From positions 1 through 61,514 of the forward strand of contig JBBPSI010000153.1 in assembly GCA_038093515.1 (NCBI GenBank): a DNA stretch of 61,514 bases. The letters run 5' to 3'. Position 1 is the stretch's first letter; each line of letters begins with the position of its first letter. The notes below the pieces were generated by a model. It was not told the DNA's origin. It did no database searches and saw only the letters and a program-made list of their open reading frames with translations. Below, one piece after another: positions 24,095 to 36,700 of the stretch. This stretch comes from Butyriboletus loyo. Lineage: Eukaryota; Basidiomycota; Agaricomycetes; Boletales; Boletaceae. A program made the translations under genes and the position numbers.

Positions 24095-25612
24095 TTAAAT
24101 CCAGGACCAGAGTACGAGGTTGAAAACGACCAACGAAGCTACCAAGACGTACGCGTTGAACGTTATGCTACGCAGAGACACGCCGGCGCCTTTGGAACCA
24201 TCCGCGACCCAGTCCTGCCATGCAGCTTGCATAGCGATGACAAACGCTTGGCCCTCTGGACTATCCTGACCCAGATCGGGGTACGAGTAAGGGTTAACGA
24301 CGGGCGTCAACCACCCGTCCGCGGTAAAGTGGAGCAACCCGCCGGATTCAGAGGTATTGGCGAGGGCTGACAGACACTTCCTCGAGGTCTCGGCCAGTGG
24401 GATGTATGTGTGAACGCTCCACAAAAGGGATAGGCGATAGACGGTACTCGCGACAAGTGCCGTGGACGACGCATCCAAGAAGGTCGACGCGTTGTCTGCA
24501 TAATTGTGGAACAGTCCGCTGGAATCCTTGAGGGAATTTCATGGTCAAATTAATTCTAATTTGAAACGAGAGAACGTACGAGATGAGGATACATCCCATC
24601 GTGGATCTCTTGGACCCAAGACGCGAGGTCTTCCTGCTGCTGCTTGAGTGAATCTGCGTATTGTGACCTTTGGATCGTTCCGAGGACTCGGATCATCCCC
24701 GCTGCTGCCCACGCATTACCTATCAAATTGATCAGTGTGTACTTAGGATGACAGACCGAGGAGCATCACCTGAGGACCAATGGCCGTTATCGGTCCCATA
24801 CGAACCAAGCTGTATGTGTTCCCATAGATTATTAGCGTTTGTATCTCGTAGGTATTTGCGATATAAGCTAATCTGGTTGTATGCTTCTTGCAAGAGCGAA
24901 ATATTGTGGGTGGTCACGCCATAGTAAGCCAGGAAGGGTGGCACCATGTACACAGAATCGCTCCTATGAACGCAACGCACGATCATACGTCTGGTCGTCA
25001 CATACAAGATCATGTGGCGTACCATAGTTGCACTTGATCCATGCGATGGGAGATGGCACCATCTTGGGTCTTGGGTACTTTCTGAAACAAGAACTCGAGC
25101 TGGTCTCGCGCGGCACCTGAATAGTCAAGTCCGTCCGACGCGCCTTGTCCGGTCCAGTTTGCAAGGAGAACAGCAACGCCGATGCTAGCCGGGTCCCCGG
25201 CACTCGAGTCTTGGATGAGTGGTTGCGGACCGGTGATGTTCCCGTTCGAAATGGAACGGTTGGCAACGATCGTATGTGCAATGGCAAATACGTCGCTCAG
25301 AGCACTCGTCAAGTCAGAGGGTACCTGTTGGGGTGGAGGAACTGCAGAAGAGGAAAGGACAGAATAGCTCGAAGCATTGTACTCCAAGAGGACCTCGGAA
25401 CGCGTGCCATATTCCCAGCTTCGAGGACATGTTCAGGAAGACGTTGACAGATCTAGGAGAGAGCAAACTTGCCTGTGGCTGGCCCCCTCTGCGAGTCTTT
25501 GACCAACGATAGAAACTTGCACGTCGGTAAGATCTTGCGCGTCCACAGGGGTAGATGATGTCACCCACAGCGTGACCACAACCCAGATGAATCTTGGGAC
25601 GCGGGCCAACAT
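24095..25612 (-). CDS. six-hairpin glycosidase (GH88/GH105-like), secreted and membrane-anchored
   Basis: Resembles fungal (alpha/alpha)6-barrel glycosidases related to unsaturated glucuronyl/rhamnogalacturonyl hydrolases. The start at 25610-25612 gives a signal peptide (MLARVPRFIWVVVTLWVTSS). Conserved blocks are DSVYMVPPFLAYYGV, LRDTNANNLWEHI, DNGHWSSG spliced to GNAWAAAGMIRVLG, and a block around SGLFHNYADNASTFLDASS. The normally invariant GNGW appears as GNAW. The C-terminus is hydrophobic (AYVLVASLVVFNLVLWSWI), suggesting a GPI signal or a membrane anchor. The first intron joins ...SHRQ to YNASSYSVL. The substrate is not determinable from sequence alone. It is the tail-to-tail neighbour of GH89. 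Confidence 0.82.
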
Positions 25613-26531
25613 CGAGAGCAACCTGGTACAGGGAAAACACTCGTCCAACGCCAGCCGTGTACGTGGAATCAGCTACGTAGTGGGTCTTAAACATCTTCAC
25701 ATGGCGGTGCTAAAAATGCTCTACTTTCTGTGTGGTCAGAATTTGAACACGCTCTTAGTAATGCAAAACATTAGGAGCGGCCGCCTCTCGCCTAGTGTGA
25801 CTATAATTAACCGTAAGCGGAGTAGGTATATGACAAATTTCAGGCGATAGAGCATCGTACTCACCATGCGGGCGAAAGGACCGAGTCGATTGACGGTGGG
25901 AGTCTGAGGATGATAGCCTAGTTCCTGAACACTGGATGAACAAATCCTCCGCAGCATGCGAGGTACGTTAGTACATGTCAACGGCGGTTAGTGGGGGTTC
26001 GTATTTAATCAGGGAACTATGGGTTGAAAACCTCCAGGACCTGTTGGACGTAAAATTGGCACTGTGAATCATTTATTATTAGCAGGTTTCCTCCAAAAGA
26101 ATGGACTAAGCTGAATCTAAACCAGCCACTGCTCAGCACTCAGCTCAGAGCCCAACTTCGAGCCTGATTGGGTCCAAGAAGTGCTGACGTGACTCCCAAA
26201 TACACTACCCTTCGTAAGAGTCTGATAACACTCAACGCACGTCATGGACTCGTGAGTGAGCATATCACTAAACGTTTGACAATTTCAACTATGTGACGTT
26301 AACCGACCGGCGAGCAGTAATAGTTTATGCAACACAACTGTGAAAGTACTTATGTTCTGGTGCAGAAATAGAGCAGGAATTCTTCAACCTTCTCGGATCT
26401 GCATGCGTGATCTCCCACATGCCTCGACTTCGTCCGTTCTAAACAAAGCTGGCGATGGTCATACGATCTTTAATCATTATCTTGGGAAGCATACCATCTG
26501 AATGGTCTAAGAGGACAATCCTCAACAGCAG
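25613..26531. other. intergenic, no gene recognised
   Basis: 919 bp between the start of the six-hairpin gene and the end of the HAD-type gene, both on the minus strand. Contains promoter sequence only, as far as can be seen. Confidence 0.4.
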
Positions 26532-28242
26532 CTATCCCGTCACTCCATGGACGACTTGGATGCCCAGTTCCATCAAGGCTCTTCGGCCTCGCGCAACCCA
26601 GTAAGCCATGACCGACGAGTCGTCGAACCACATCTTCGTCTGCAATTGAGCCCGCTCCGGTGTCACAGCGGGGTCAGATATACTGCTTGTATCATTACCG
26701 GTTGGCACGACAGTGTTCAAGACTGTCTTGCCATCCTCAGCCTTGATAACGCTGTAGTGTTTGACACCCAACGCACCAACTTTCCCCCTCTCCTGTGTAG
26801 CCCACAACCCACCTTTGCGGATCCACCCCGCAACATTGCTCTGCAACTTCACGGTATCAAGGACACCGATGAAAGCCAATAAACTTGCATCGTATGGTTC
26901 TTTCTCTGCAGATTCCGGTAGAGCACCTCTAGGCGATAGCCCTGGAACCGTTTGATCGGTGGAATGAGTAGCTGCCTTGACCTGGTTCTCCTGCTTTGCT
27001 TTCTTATTTTGCTTGCCTCCTTTAGGTTCCACCGTGGCTAGAAAAGATCGCAGATCATGCTGTCTCCTCGTACTGTCATACTCTGGTATGCATACGTGAT
27101 TATAGGGTTGAAGTACCGCCTTGTGAGGGGAGTCATCGAGTAGAAGTGTTGCGAATGCCGAATGAACAGTGTGAGATTGTGATGGAACCGCAGAATGCCC
27201 CTCAAGCTTCTCAGGTCTAAGGACCGATGGAAGCAAGTCACTTGGCTTCGTAAGGTCCTTCGTCGTGACCGACTTCCGATCTAGAGTACAAACGCCGGTC
27301 AGGGCACGTGTATGATACCGGTTCCATCAACCATAGGGGGTGATGTTCGACCAAAGATTTTATCAGACACGGAGACTCACGGTACTCCGCTTCCGACAAT
27401 CCGAGACTCTTTCGATTCCATACTGCTTTTAGCTCGTTCTTGGTGGCCCCGAACACTTTGTCTACCATATCATCTACACTGTGTGGCTGTGCAGACGACC
27501 ACACCATTGTGGCCAGCCATGCCTTCGTCTCCAGGCAAAAGAGATACTGTCGGAAAGACTGCATATACGGACGTGGTTGTACAGGCCGTAATTGTGGTCG
27601 CGACGAAGCTCGAGAACGAGGAGAACGGATGAGAAGGGTGCCATTGAGATCAAGGACAAGAAGCTTGCGGTTTGCTCTGGGATCCTGCAAAACCTCCGAT
27701 GGCTCTTGTGAAAGAGCAAGGTATTCTGGGCTTGGTTTGCGCGGCTGAGAAGACTTGATTGGTGGAGCTGACGTTTTCCGCGGTAAGGCTGGCGAAACAG
27801 GCCCCGGAAATGATGGAGTAGACTCTACAGGACTTCTTGCACGAAATGTAGGCCGAGGGATGTAGGGTGGTGGGGTATGTGTCGAGTGGTGTTGGCGCGG
27901 AGGGTTTCGGTGAGGTGGACTCCTGTCTCTCCGTGGTGCCAAATCGTCCATATAGCGAGCAGGTCCAGAATCACGCTGGCGTCTAGAATATGAAGACTCG
28001 GTATGCCATGAACGACTATCATCACGCCACTGCCCATTGGAATTCTGCCGTCCGGATGAACGCTGAGGGTAAGAGGAAGTCGGCGCCACGGCTTCGTCCC
28101 GCCAATAGTTGAAGCTCCTCCTTGGGAGAGGTTCAGTGGGTGGCGAGTAATGTCTCCAGCTGTATTCATCACAAGAACGACCATACCCCGGCTCCCAGTG
28201 GGATGAAGTAGGCCCCTCCCAACGTCGACGATCGCGTGACAT
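26532..28242 (-). CDS. FCP1/NIF-type HAD phosphatase-like protein
   Basis: Homologue of the fungal NLI-interacting-factor (FCP1 homology) HAD family. The first 180 or so residues are disordered, rich in Arg, Ser and Pro. Then comes HAD motif I as KLLVLDLNGTLL, followed by RPYMQSFRQYL, MVWSSAQPHSVDDMVDKVFG, GLSEAEYHRKSVTTKDLTK and the late HAD motif TLLLDDSPHKA-VLQPYNHVCIPEYD. A C-terminal region ends at 26532. One intron interrupts GLSEAEY; its acceptor is in ...TACTCTAG. The start at 28240-28242 is the first ATG after an in-frame region lacking protein character. In the catalytic DxDxT motif the second Asp is Asn. This is common in fungal members I recall, and it may weaken phosphatase activity. 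The substrate is unknown. Confidence 0.8.
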
Positions 28243-28711
28243 AGTAAGCCTTTGGCAGCGCACGAATGCCTGTAAGGGTCCCGACTGCTGAAAGAATGAA
28301 ATCTTGGAACGACAGACTTTCGCTTCGCTAGATGGCTGTAAGTCACCTTGCTTGACGAGGCTTGTTCTTGCCACCCATAATCGTGGGAACAAATCACCAT
28401 ACCTTCCTTTTTTGTGTTGTTCGCAGGCTGCAGCTTGCCAATTACTGAAAAGGATGTATTCGCAAATAAACGGTATCATTCGTATAACAAGACAAGCCCG
28501 TCCAAGAGTTTCCCAGATTCAATAAATATCCCTAATTTTTGAAGCAATAAACATTCTGAAATGGCTATAAGCCTCCAGAACCTCACGCGGCCGATGAGAG
28601 TCGAAAGCAAGCAACGGGATATACTCACAACATATTATAGCCTACACCATCGATCTATTGGATAAAGCAACATGAAGGCAATCCATACACCCACCCGAGC
28701 TCCAGGCAACT
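28243..28711. other. intergenic, no gene recognised
   Basis: 469 bp between the SMC2 stop and the HAD-type gene start, both on the minus strand. Contains the latter's promoter; nothing else recognised. Confidence 0.4.
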
Positions 28712-31700
28712 CTACGTCCGCCGTGATCTCCGGGTACCAACGCTTTCTTGCCCATCGGCTTGTTGTGCGTTATGATACAACGAAGACCCTGATCTATCAA
28801 CCGTCCGTTCGACAATGGATGTGCCGTCCCGGAAGCGTGTCCGGAATAACACATTGGCGTTCGTGAAAAGACCCTCTTTTAGGGATACGACGATGAATTG
28901 CGAGCCTTTAAACCGGTTTTTGAAGAGTTGACCGATGTGTTGGGTGTGTGAAAGGTCAAGGGCCGCGTCAATCTCATCCAAAATATACATGGGAGCGGGC
29001 TTGAATTGGAGAAGGGCCATGATGAGAGATAGTGCAATCAATGAACTGGTTTAAGAGTTCTGTAAGAAGTTGATAGAACACTATATCAGCAAGGACGTAC
29101 CGTTGTCCGCCGCTAAGTTCGGTAAGGCTTTGCTTCCACACGGATCCAAGTCGAACCTTCACTTCGAGGCCTTGCATTAGGTCTTGCCCCTCTGGAGGTT
29201 GTAACTTTGCGAAGTTTCCAGGTAACAGTTCGGCAAATATAGCACCAAAGTCTCTGCGGGGTGGAACATCGATAATTCATTCCGCGTGACGAAAGGAACA
29301 AGCTTACCCATCGACCTTCTCCCAAGTCTTCTGAAGGGCATCGCGCTTATAACGATCAAGCTCTGCGATCGTCTCCTCGATTTTTTGTTTATCTTTTAAT
29401 ACAGTTGCCATCATCTTCTTGATCTCAGATTCCTTTTTCTCCACACTAGTACCAAAGAGGTAAGCAAAAGGGCGGCAGGTAGTAACCACGACAGTTCGGT
29501 GCAGTGCTTACGTTTCAATCATACTCATGACTTTGGGGTTGACCTTCTTCTTCATACCACGTTGCCGTGTCTCCAACTCATTCGCCCTGCGGGACAGGTC
29601 CCCAATATCAGACGAGTCGAAGTCGTATGGAGAGCCGGGCTTCCCAAATGACCTGTATGCGTTTATGAGATCCACCGACACGGCTGATGTAGCACAACTT
29701 ACTGGCATTCCTCGCGAATCCAATCGTACTGTTTCTCGAGATTCGCCAAGAATCCAGCCTGAACGACCTTGTCCTTTTCCAGAGCGCTGATCTCATGCTC
29801 CAGTCGCTTCACGTTCAGCTCAGCATCCGAAATGCCCTTTTTCTTGATTTTTATGGCGTCATCGAGTTCTTTCAATTCGTTGTCGAACTGAGTCAACGTT
29901 ACGCGCTCTTCTTGCAACCTTGCCTCTGCTTTGGCATGCTTGGCCTGCGCGAAGGTAATCAACTCAAAAACATGATGTTGGCAACAGCGTACGACATACC
30001 TCAACATCAACCAACTTATCTTGAATCTTGCCAACGTCCTTCTGCATCTTGTCGATTTGAGCAAGGGCATTTTGAATCGCAACGTCCGCGGCTTGGATAT
30101 CATTTTCCAATTGCTCTTAAAAAGCGGAAGCACATCAGATGGAGTAAAAGGATGCGAGTTTTACCTACCTAATTCCAACACCGCGGTTTGGTGTTCCTTT
30201 TGCTGCGTCTTCACCACGACAGCTTGCTTTTGGAGCGCACTCTTTTGCTTAGAGATTCCACTCTACATGAAGCGTCGTGAGTGAGGCCATACAAAAAATC
30301 CACGTGCGTCTCACTTTTAGCTCATTGATCTTGCCCTCTTTGTTGTCCTTGAACTCGTGCATATCCTTTTCTAGTTTCTTAACATCCTCTTCAGCAGCCT
30401 TTTGCTTGTCCTTTGCGGCTTGAACAGCATTTCGAAGCTCAACAATGGCTTGTTTGTGAGATTCGACCTCAGCGCCGAGCTAGACGTCATGCATCAGGTT
30501 ATCCCAATATGGTAAACGAAACCCCTTTCTCACCCTCGCAGCGTTGCTTCCTCCAATTTGTTCATCCAACAAGCGAAGTTCGTGTTCCTTGATCTCCACA
30601 TCCCTTGAGAGTTTCTTCCACCGTTCTCTCCTTTCCCGTCCTGCTCCTTCCCCCCTCTCTAATTCCGCAAGCCGAGTCATCGCCTGATCCAATCTTTTCT
30701 CCGCTTCCAACAGTTCCCGAACTCTCAACAACATACCGCTTCCGCTAGGTGGTGCTCCACCACTGAGTGTTCCAGATGGATCGTAGACATCACCATTGAG
30801 CGTTACGGAGCGGACCTTAGCACCAAAGGTAACGGCATTAGCGGATTCAGCATCTGCGCAGATGATCGCGTCGCCGAACACGTAAGCCATAGCACGAGCA
30901 ACCTCGTCGGGGTAACCGATAAGCGAAAGTGCGACGTTCGCCTTCCCAGGAGCGAGGTGTTCAACTTGAGCCAGTTTCTGTTTAGTTTGTGAGACAAGTT
31001 GGTAACAGAAATAGTGATGGATTCATATCAAATGTGGACATACTTGTGCGGAAAGCGTGAAAGCGTTGATTTTATTAAGAGGTATGATCGTCACGCGTTT
31101 CTTGAGCTTGCCATTTTGCAAAAGGTCCTTGCCAACGCGTTCATCCTGGACAACGACATTGTATAACTTGCCACCCGCGGCGATCTCAAGTGCTGTTGCC
31201 TTATTAGAGTGTTCGGGAGAGACGGATGTCAAAGTGGCAACAAGACCTTTGACTTTGCTGCGGTCAAAAGTAGGGTAGGGTGATGTGTAGTCAAAGGTCA
31301 GGTTAGAGAGACGCTGTTTGACAGCATCACGCGCCTACAACTGGGTGTTAGTAACTACGGAGCATTACGAAGATTGCTCCTACTTCTGTCCGTTCGTTGA
31401 CTACACCACGGGCGGTACGCAACTCGATATCGCATTGTTGTTGTTGCTCAGCGCTCCAGCCACATTCAGCCAATTGATATTTCAACTGATCAAGTTCCCT
31501 TTTCATCCTGGTGAGGTTCTGTTGTCCCTGGTGTGCGTCCTTCTCCACGCCCTTCCATTTTGCCTCAAGCGCTTTCAACTCCTTCTCGTTCATCAAAAGC
31601 TTCAAACGATTCTGCTCCTCCTCAGCGGCGGCCTGTGTCAGGCGTCCCTTGGCCTCGGCAATTTGACCTAAATAGCCCCCGCCAGTATTCCCGGTGTTGG

Positions 31701-33081
31701 ACGTTGACACGCCGGTTAAGAGAGTTTGAAGAAGTTCCTCTGAGTTAGCAAGGGTGGCTTGAGTTGCGTCGTGAGAAGTCTTCACGCTCTGATAGGCGTT
31801 CTCGAGCTGGTTGACTTGACCGCGCTTGTCTTCAAGTGAATCGCGTAAGTTTTGGAGTTCGTCCCGGGATGTGGCGACCCTCTTTTTCTCCTCTTCGATA
31901 TTACCGTTTGCGAGTTGGATCTGAGTACGGAATTTCTCGAGCTCTTTGTCCAACTCTGCGACGACTTCCTCCATCTTCTTCAGCTTCCCACCCTTCTTTC
32001 GTTCCGCTTCGCGTTTCTCGTTGACTTCTTCCCACATCTTCTCTGCCGCCTTGCACTCCTTCAGCAGCTTTCCCCTTTGCTGATCCACAGCCTCTTTCTC
32101 CGCTTCTTTGACTTTGATACCCTCCCCTACCGTCTTGACTTTTCTCGTAGCGTCAGTCCAGTCCCATGCTCGCAGTATACGGCCAATTCGCTCGAGTTCT
32201 GTTCGCTCCTTTTGCCAGGCGAGGAACTGCCGTTTCTCAGCACGAAATTTCTCCAACTTTGGCGAAATCTCCTCGACAAGGATTGAGCTGAGCTCCTGGA
32301 CACGTTTATCCTTCTTGTCCATTGTCTTCTTGGCTTTGTCCTTGCGCTCTTCGAACATACGAGTACCGGCCGCCTCCTCCACCATACCAAGAATTTCTTG
32401 TGGTCGCATGTTAAGGACCTGAGAGGTTCATGTAGAGAATCGCACAGTAGAAACGTGGAGACGACCGACCTTGGTTATACGACCCTGCATGATCAAGAAG
32501 TTGGGATTGTTGATGTTCAACTGGACACTTTGAAAAAGATTCTGAACCGTTTGCTGGGTAGATTTGTGCCCATTCAACAGGTATTTTGATATGTTAGGGA
32601 GCGCAATCTATCCTCGTTAATTGGTTAGTAAAGGTCAGGTCCTTGAAATGAGGAACCGACCTGGCGAGTGACTGTGATCTGTTTATAATCCTCTAATCCC
32701 ACTGGACTTTTCTCCCGATCTGAGTTGTCGAAGACGATGGTAACGCTCGCTTTGGTGACACCAGCTTGTCCACGTTTGTAAATAAGATCTTGTTGGTTCT
32801 GCGCACGCATCTACAGAAACAAGGCTGGTAATTAGGCCAAGCATGTTCAGGAAATAACTTGGCTACCTGAGCCATGTTTGTAATCCCAAGAACAAAACAT
32901 ATCGCGTCTAGAATGTTAGACTTGCCCGACCCGTTCAAGCCGGTGATTGCGTTGAACGAAGGATCCCATCCCGTGATCTGTGTCCGCACAGGATAGGACT
33001 TAAATCCTACATCATCACGTTAGAGTAGAGTTTAATTGGGTTGTATGACTTGCCTTCCAGTACAAGTTCTTCAATCCGCAT
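28712..33081 (-). CDS. SMC2: condensin subunit SMC2
   Basis: ATPase subunit of condensin, partner of SMC4, needed for mitotic chromosome compaction. The start at 33079-33081 gives [10 protein letters not shown], then [19 protein letters not shown] (Walker A), [38 protein letters not shown] and [20 protein letters not shown] long coiled coil follows. The hinge contains [20 protein letters not shown] and [10 protein letters not shown] second coiled coil leads to the ABC signature LTELSGGQR and Walker [21 protein letters not shown]. The end is [16 protein letters not shown] and a Ser/Arg-rich tail. There are about a dozen introns. The blocks match SMC2 rather than SMC1/3/4. Estimated length is near 1,180 aa, as expected. 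The stop at 28712-28714 gives a tail slightly longer than in some relatives. Confidence 0.95.
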
Positions 33082-33760
33082 CCTTTGTGATTGTGAGAGC
33101 CGCCAAGACGCGACGCGACGCGTCAAGCGGTTCAAACGGAGTGTAAATCCTGGAGTCACGTGTCTTATTTTAGGTGCGGTAGGGCAGGTGAGCCGAAATT
33201 CGGCGCCCAAGCATTGCTGCCTCGGCACATCTCAGAAATGATGCCAGCGGAGTGCGGAGCCTCCAATGTTTCCAGTTTTCAATATGGCAAAAAAATTGAT
33301 CAGGCTTTTGGCGCCCGGCGCTTGGACGCCGTCATGGATTGTAGTACTGATAATCTTGATAATCTTGAAACCAGACGCCCGGGTCTTCCTTAATGAGCAC
33401 CTCCACAATGACGGTGGCCCAACGGTAGCTCAGATCCAAGTTCTCCCCGATCGATCTATGAGAACACCACGGAAAAGGATGTTTGGAGCAAAAGCCGCTG
33501 ACAAATTTATATATCAGCCGGCATTCCCCAGCTGGCTGCGTTGGACTTTAGAGTTAACTATCTTTCACTTTTCCCCAACCACGTACCTTCCCTAAGCGTG
33601 GCTTAGCGCCATAACCTGTGAGCCAGTGCATCTTTCTGAATGCTCAACCCAGTTCGCAATTAACAATCATCACCCACCAAGTCCTGGACTAGGTATGGTG
33701 GTTTTCACCCAAGCCTGCCAGATAATCCGAGTTACTAATTTCAATATCTCGCCTTTGAGG
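33082..33760. promoter_or_regulatory. divergent region SMC2 / DUF262-B
   Basis: 679 bp between divergent start codons, with no gene recognised. Contains the 5' regions of both genes; no individual element could be assigned. Confidence 0.4.
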
Positions 33761-36700
33761 ATGTCGCTTTCCGATACCTCCGACTTGACCGACCTTTCCA
33801 CCGATGAGGATGACGTACCACTCGCGAAGCGCACTTCCAAGGCTAAGAAAGCACCTAAGGAGTACAAGATTACCCATGCTCTCCACGCACCCCGAACAGC
33901 GCAGTATACTGCCAAGTCACTCTATGGTATGTTCACGTGCGGTGGAGATCCGTCCCGAAATGTTTATTGCCTCCCCGCCGGCAGACCAGATCATTGAGAA
34001 TGCCATAGACCTTGATCCGGAATACCAACGGGGTAAGCTGTCTGATTGTGGAGCGAATTGCTGGTGTTGAGGCTGCGTCTGACGGAGTTCATTCCAAAAG
34101 ATGTTGTATGGCAGGAAGAAAAGCAGTCTGGACTGATCGATTCGGTACTGCGCAATTACTACATCCCCCCGATAATTTTCGGTACGTCAAATTCCTGTGC
34201 TGATGATTATATCAGATTTCACAACGAAATGTAAAGCCGTGACAGTCCAAGACGACGGGAATGAACTGCGAACTTGTATCGATGGGAAACAACGTTTGAC
34301 TTCAATCCAAAGGTAAAGTTATGCTTTGGCTGTATACATACCGACTAATTTGATCCGTCACTCCGATGAAGATTCATTGATGGACAAGTGTGTTGTCAAA
34401 CCTAGTTGCGCCATTCATTCTCTTACGCTTTTACATACAGATACCACGTCAGTCGCCTTCGTAGTGTCAAGCTTCGGACATTTTACTAAGCCTTCCCTAC
34501 CTGGTCACTAGATAAAGATTCGTGAGTGTTATATTGAGTATTCCATTTGCAAAGTCCGTTTATAAGTTGACGTTGGTTTGCGCAGATTTACCAACGAGAA
34601 ACTGTGGTTCAAGTCAAGTGCGACGAACACGAAACGCAAGCTTCTTCCTCAGTACCTGAGAACACAGTTTGCGAATAAGCAGATTGTGTGTGTTGAATAC
34701 ACAGGATTGGACAACGACCAAGAACGAGAGATTTTCCAGGTAAGCAAGCAGCCGCCCACATTAGTTAGATTCTTACCCTAGTTCGTCGTACATAGAGGGT
34801 TCAACTGGGCGTCGCTCTCACACCCGCAGGTGTGCTTCGTTCAATTATCTGCCGTAGACGCTGATGCAACTTGCCGGAAAGAACGACTGCAAGCGCTTGT
34901 TGGCCCCTGGTCCACCACCATTCACGAAATCCAAAATGAAGTTCTTGGGGAAGAGGGTTTCGAAGGTTATCTCGACTGGGGCCATGCTCGCGGACGGGAC
35001 TTCCAATGCCTTGCTACGATTGGTTACCTTATCGAGAATCATCCGAAGACTACGGTCCCAGGTACCAAGACCCTCGAGAAATGGCTCCAGAAAACTCAAC
35101 CTGTGTCGACCCAAAATTGTGCCGACTTGCATGAAACTTTCCGAATCTTTGTGACTTTAGCGCGTAACAAAAAATACAGCGGATCGCTCAATCGACCTAC
35201 CCGTGTTTCCCCGATCGAGTTCATCATGATTGGGGTGCTGATCTACTTGAAAAGACAGATCCTGTCACTTACACAGATATCCTCGGCTATCGAGAAAATG
35301 AGGAAGGACGTTCGTGCTTCCCACCAGGATATCCGTTCAAACACTCGTGTCACGAAACACTTGACGGAGTTCATGTCGAAAAAAATCAAGGTTTCTGAAC
35401 TCAAGAGTGACGGAGAAGGGGACAAACCTGCCGCTCTAGCGATAGGCAAGGCAGTTAAACCCCTCAAGCGCAAAAGACTCGCGCATTCAGATGAGTCGGA
35501 CATCGAGCCCTCTTCCAAGGCGAAGCCCACAAAAAACTCGGCTCATCCAGCGCCTGCTGAAGGTTGGTGAATTTAGTTTCCGGCAAAGGCCTTACCAATC
35601 AAAGCTGATTGTATTCAAGCTGTCAAGTCATCAAAGCAAACATCTGATGGAAGTGATCAAAAGATGAACGGCACAAAGCAAGTAGCAGCCGTACCAAGTC
35701 TCAAAACCAGCCCACCTGCGAAGCCTTCGCAGCCATCCTCGTCGCGTCGTACAACCAATAATTCGTTGTCAAACCTGTATCCCGTTCCGACCCAAAAACC
35801 ACCATTGCCTCCGTCACCGGTGCAAACAGCCCCACCTCCGCCATTCACTTCAAATCCCCCCAATGTACATTCAGGGTCTATCACATCGAACGCTGCGCGT
35901 CATGCTCCACCGACTGTACAGACTGGCTCTTTGGTGAAGGCAGAGTCACCGCAGATGAGCTCGCTGAACTCCCCAGCTACCTTGCCTGCGGTTGACAGAC
36001 TCGCACCAATCCGTGCCGTCAAGGCGTCTCTCGCTTCTAGTACTGGCTTGCAGTCTCCTTCTGTGAACAAGGCCAACGAAATAAGGGCAATGCTTAACCC
36101 TGGCGCAAAACCCCCCCAAACACCACTTGATCATCAACAGAACCCTGCTGTACCCCAGCCTGCAGTTTCACAACAACAGCCTCTGTCAGTACTTCCAGTT
36201 CAGTCCTCGTTGCAACCTTTTCCCGGAAACGCAGAGCAGGGACGTCCCATCCCCACACAGCTCGAAGGCGTATTGCGAACTTTACGTTCGCAATTCCCGC
36301 AACTTGGTTTTCCTGCTCAAGGCATGAGTAATAATGCTGTGAATCCAGCAATATCTGGGCAAAATGTGCAGTCAAGTGGAATGACTGGGCATCCCATAAT
36401 GCCCCATTCGATGCCTGGGCATGTGAACACTGGTAATGCCAGTAATTTGGGACATACATCTCAGAGATATGGTGTTGGTACACCACAGGGGATTTATAAT
36501 GGACATGTCACAGGTATACAAGCAAATCCAAATCAGGCTTCTGGGCCACTCATGGCACCTCCATGGCCATCATCTAGTTTGGGCATGTCAGGGAATGTGG
36601 CCTCACAACCACCTCCACCTACCATGAACTTCTCGGCTCCTCCCCCTGCTGGCCTGCATGCTCTTCCGCAACGCCCAGTAGTCGTCACAGGCCCTCCAAG

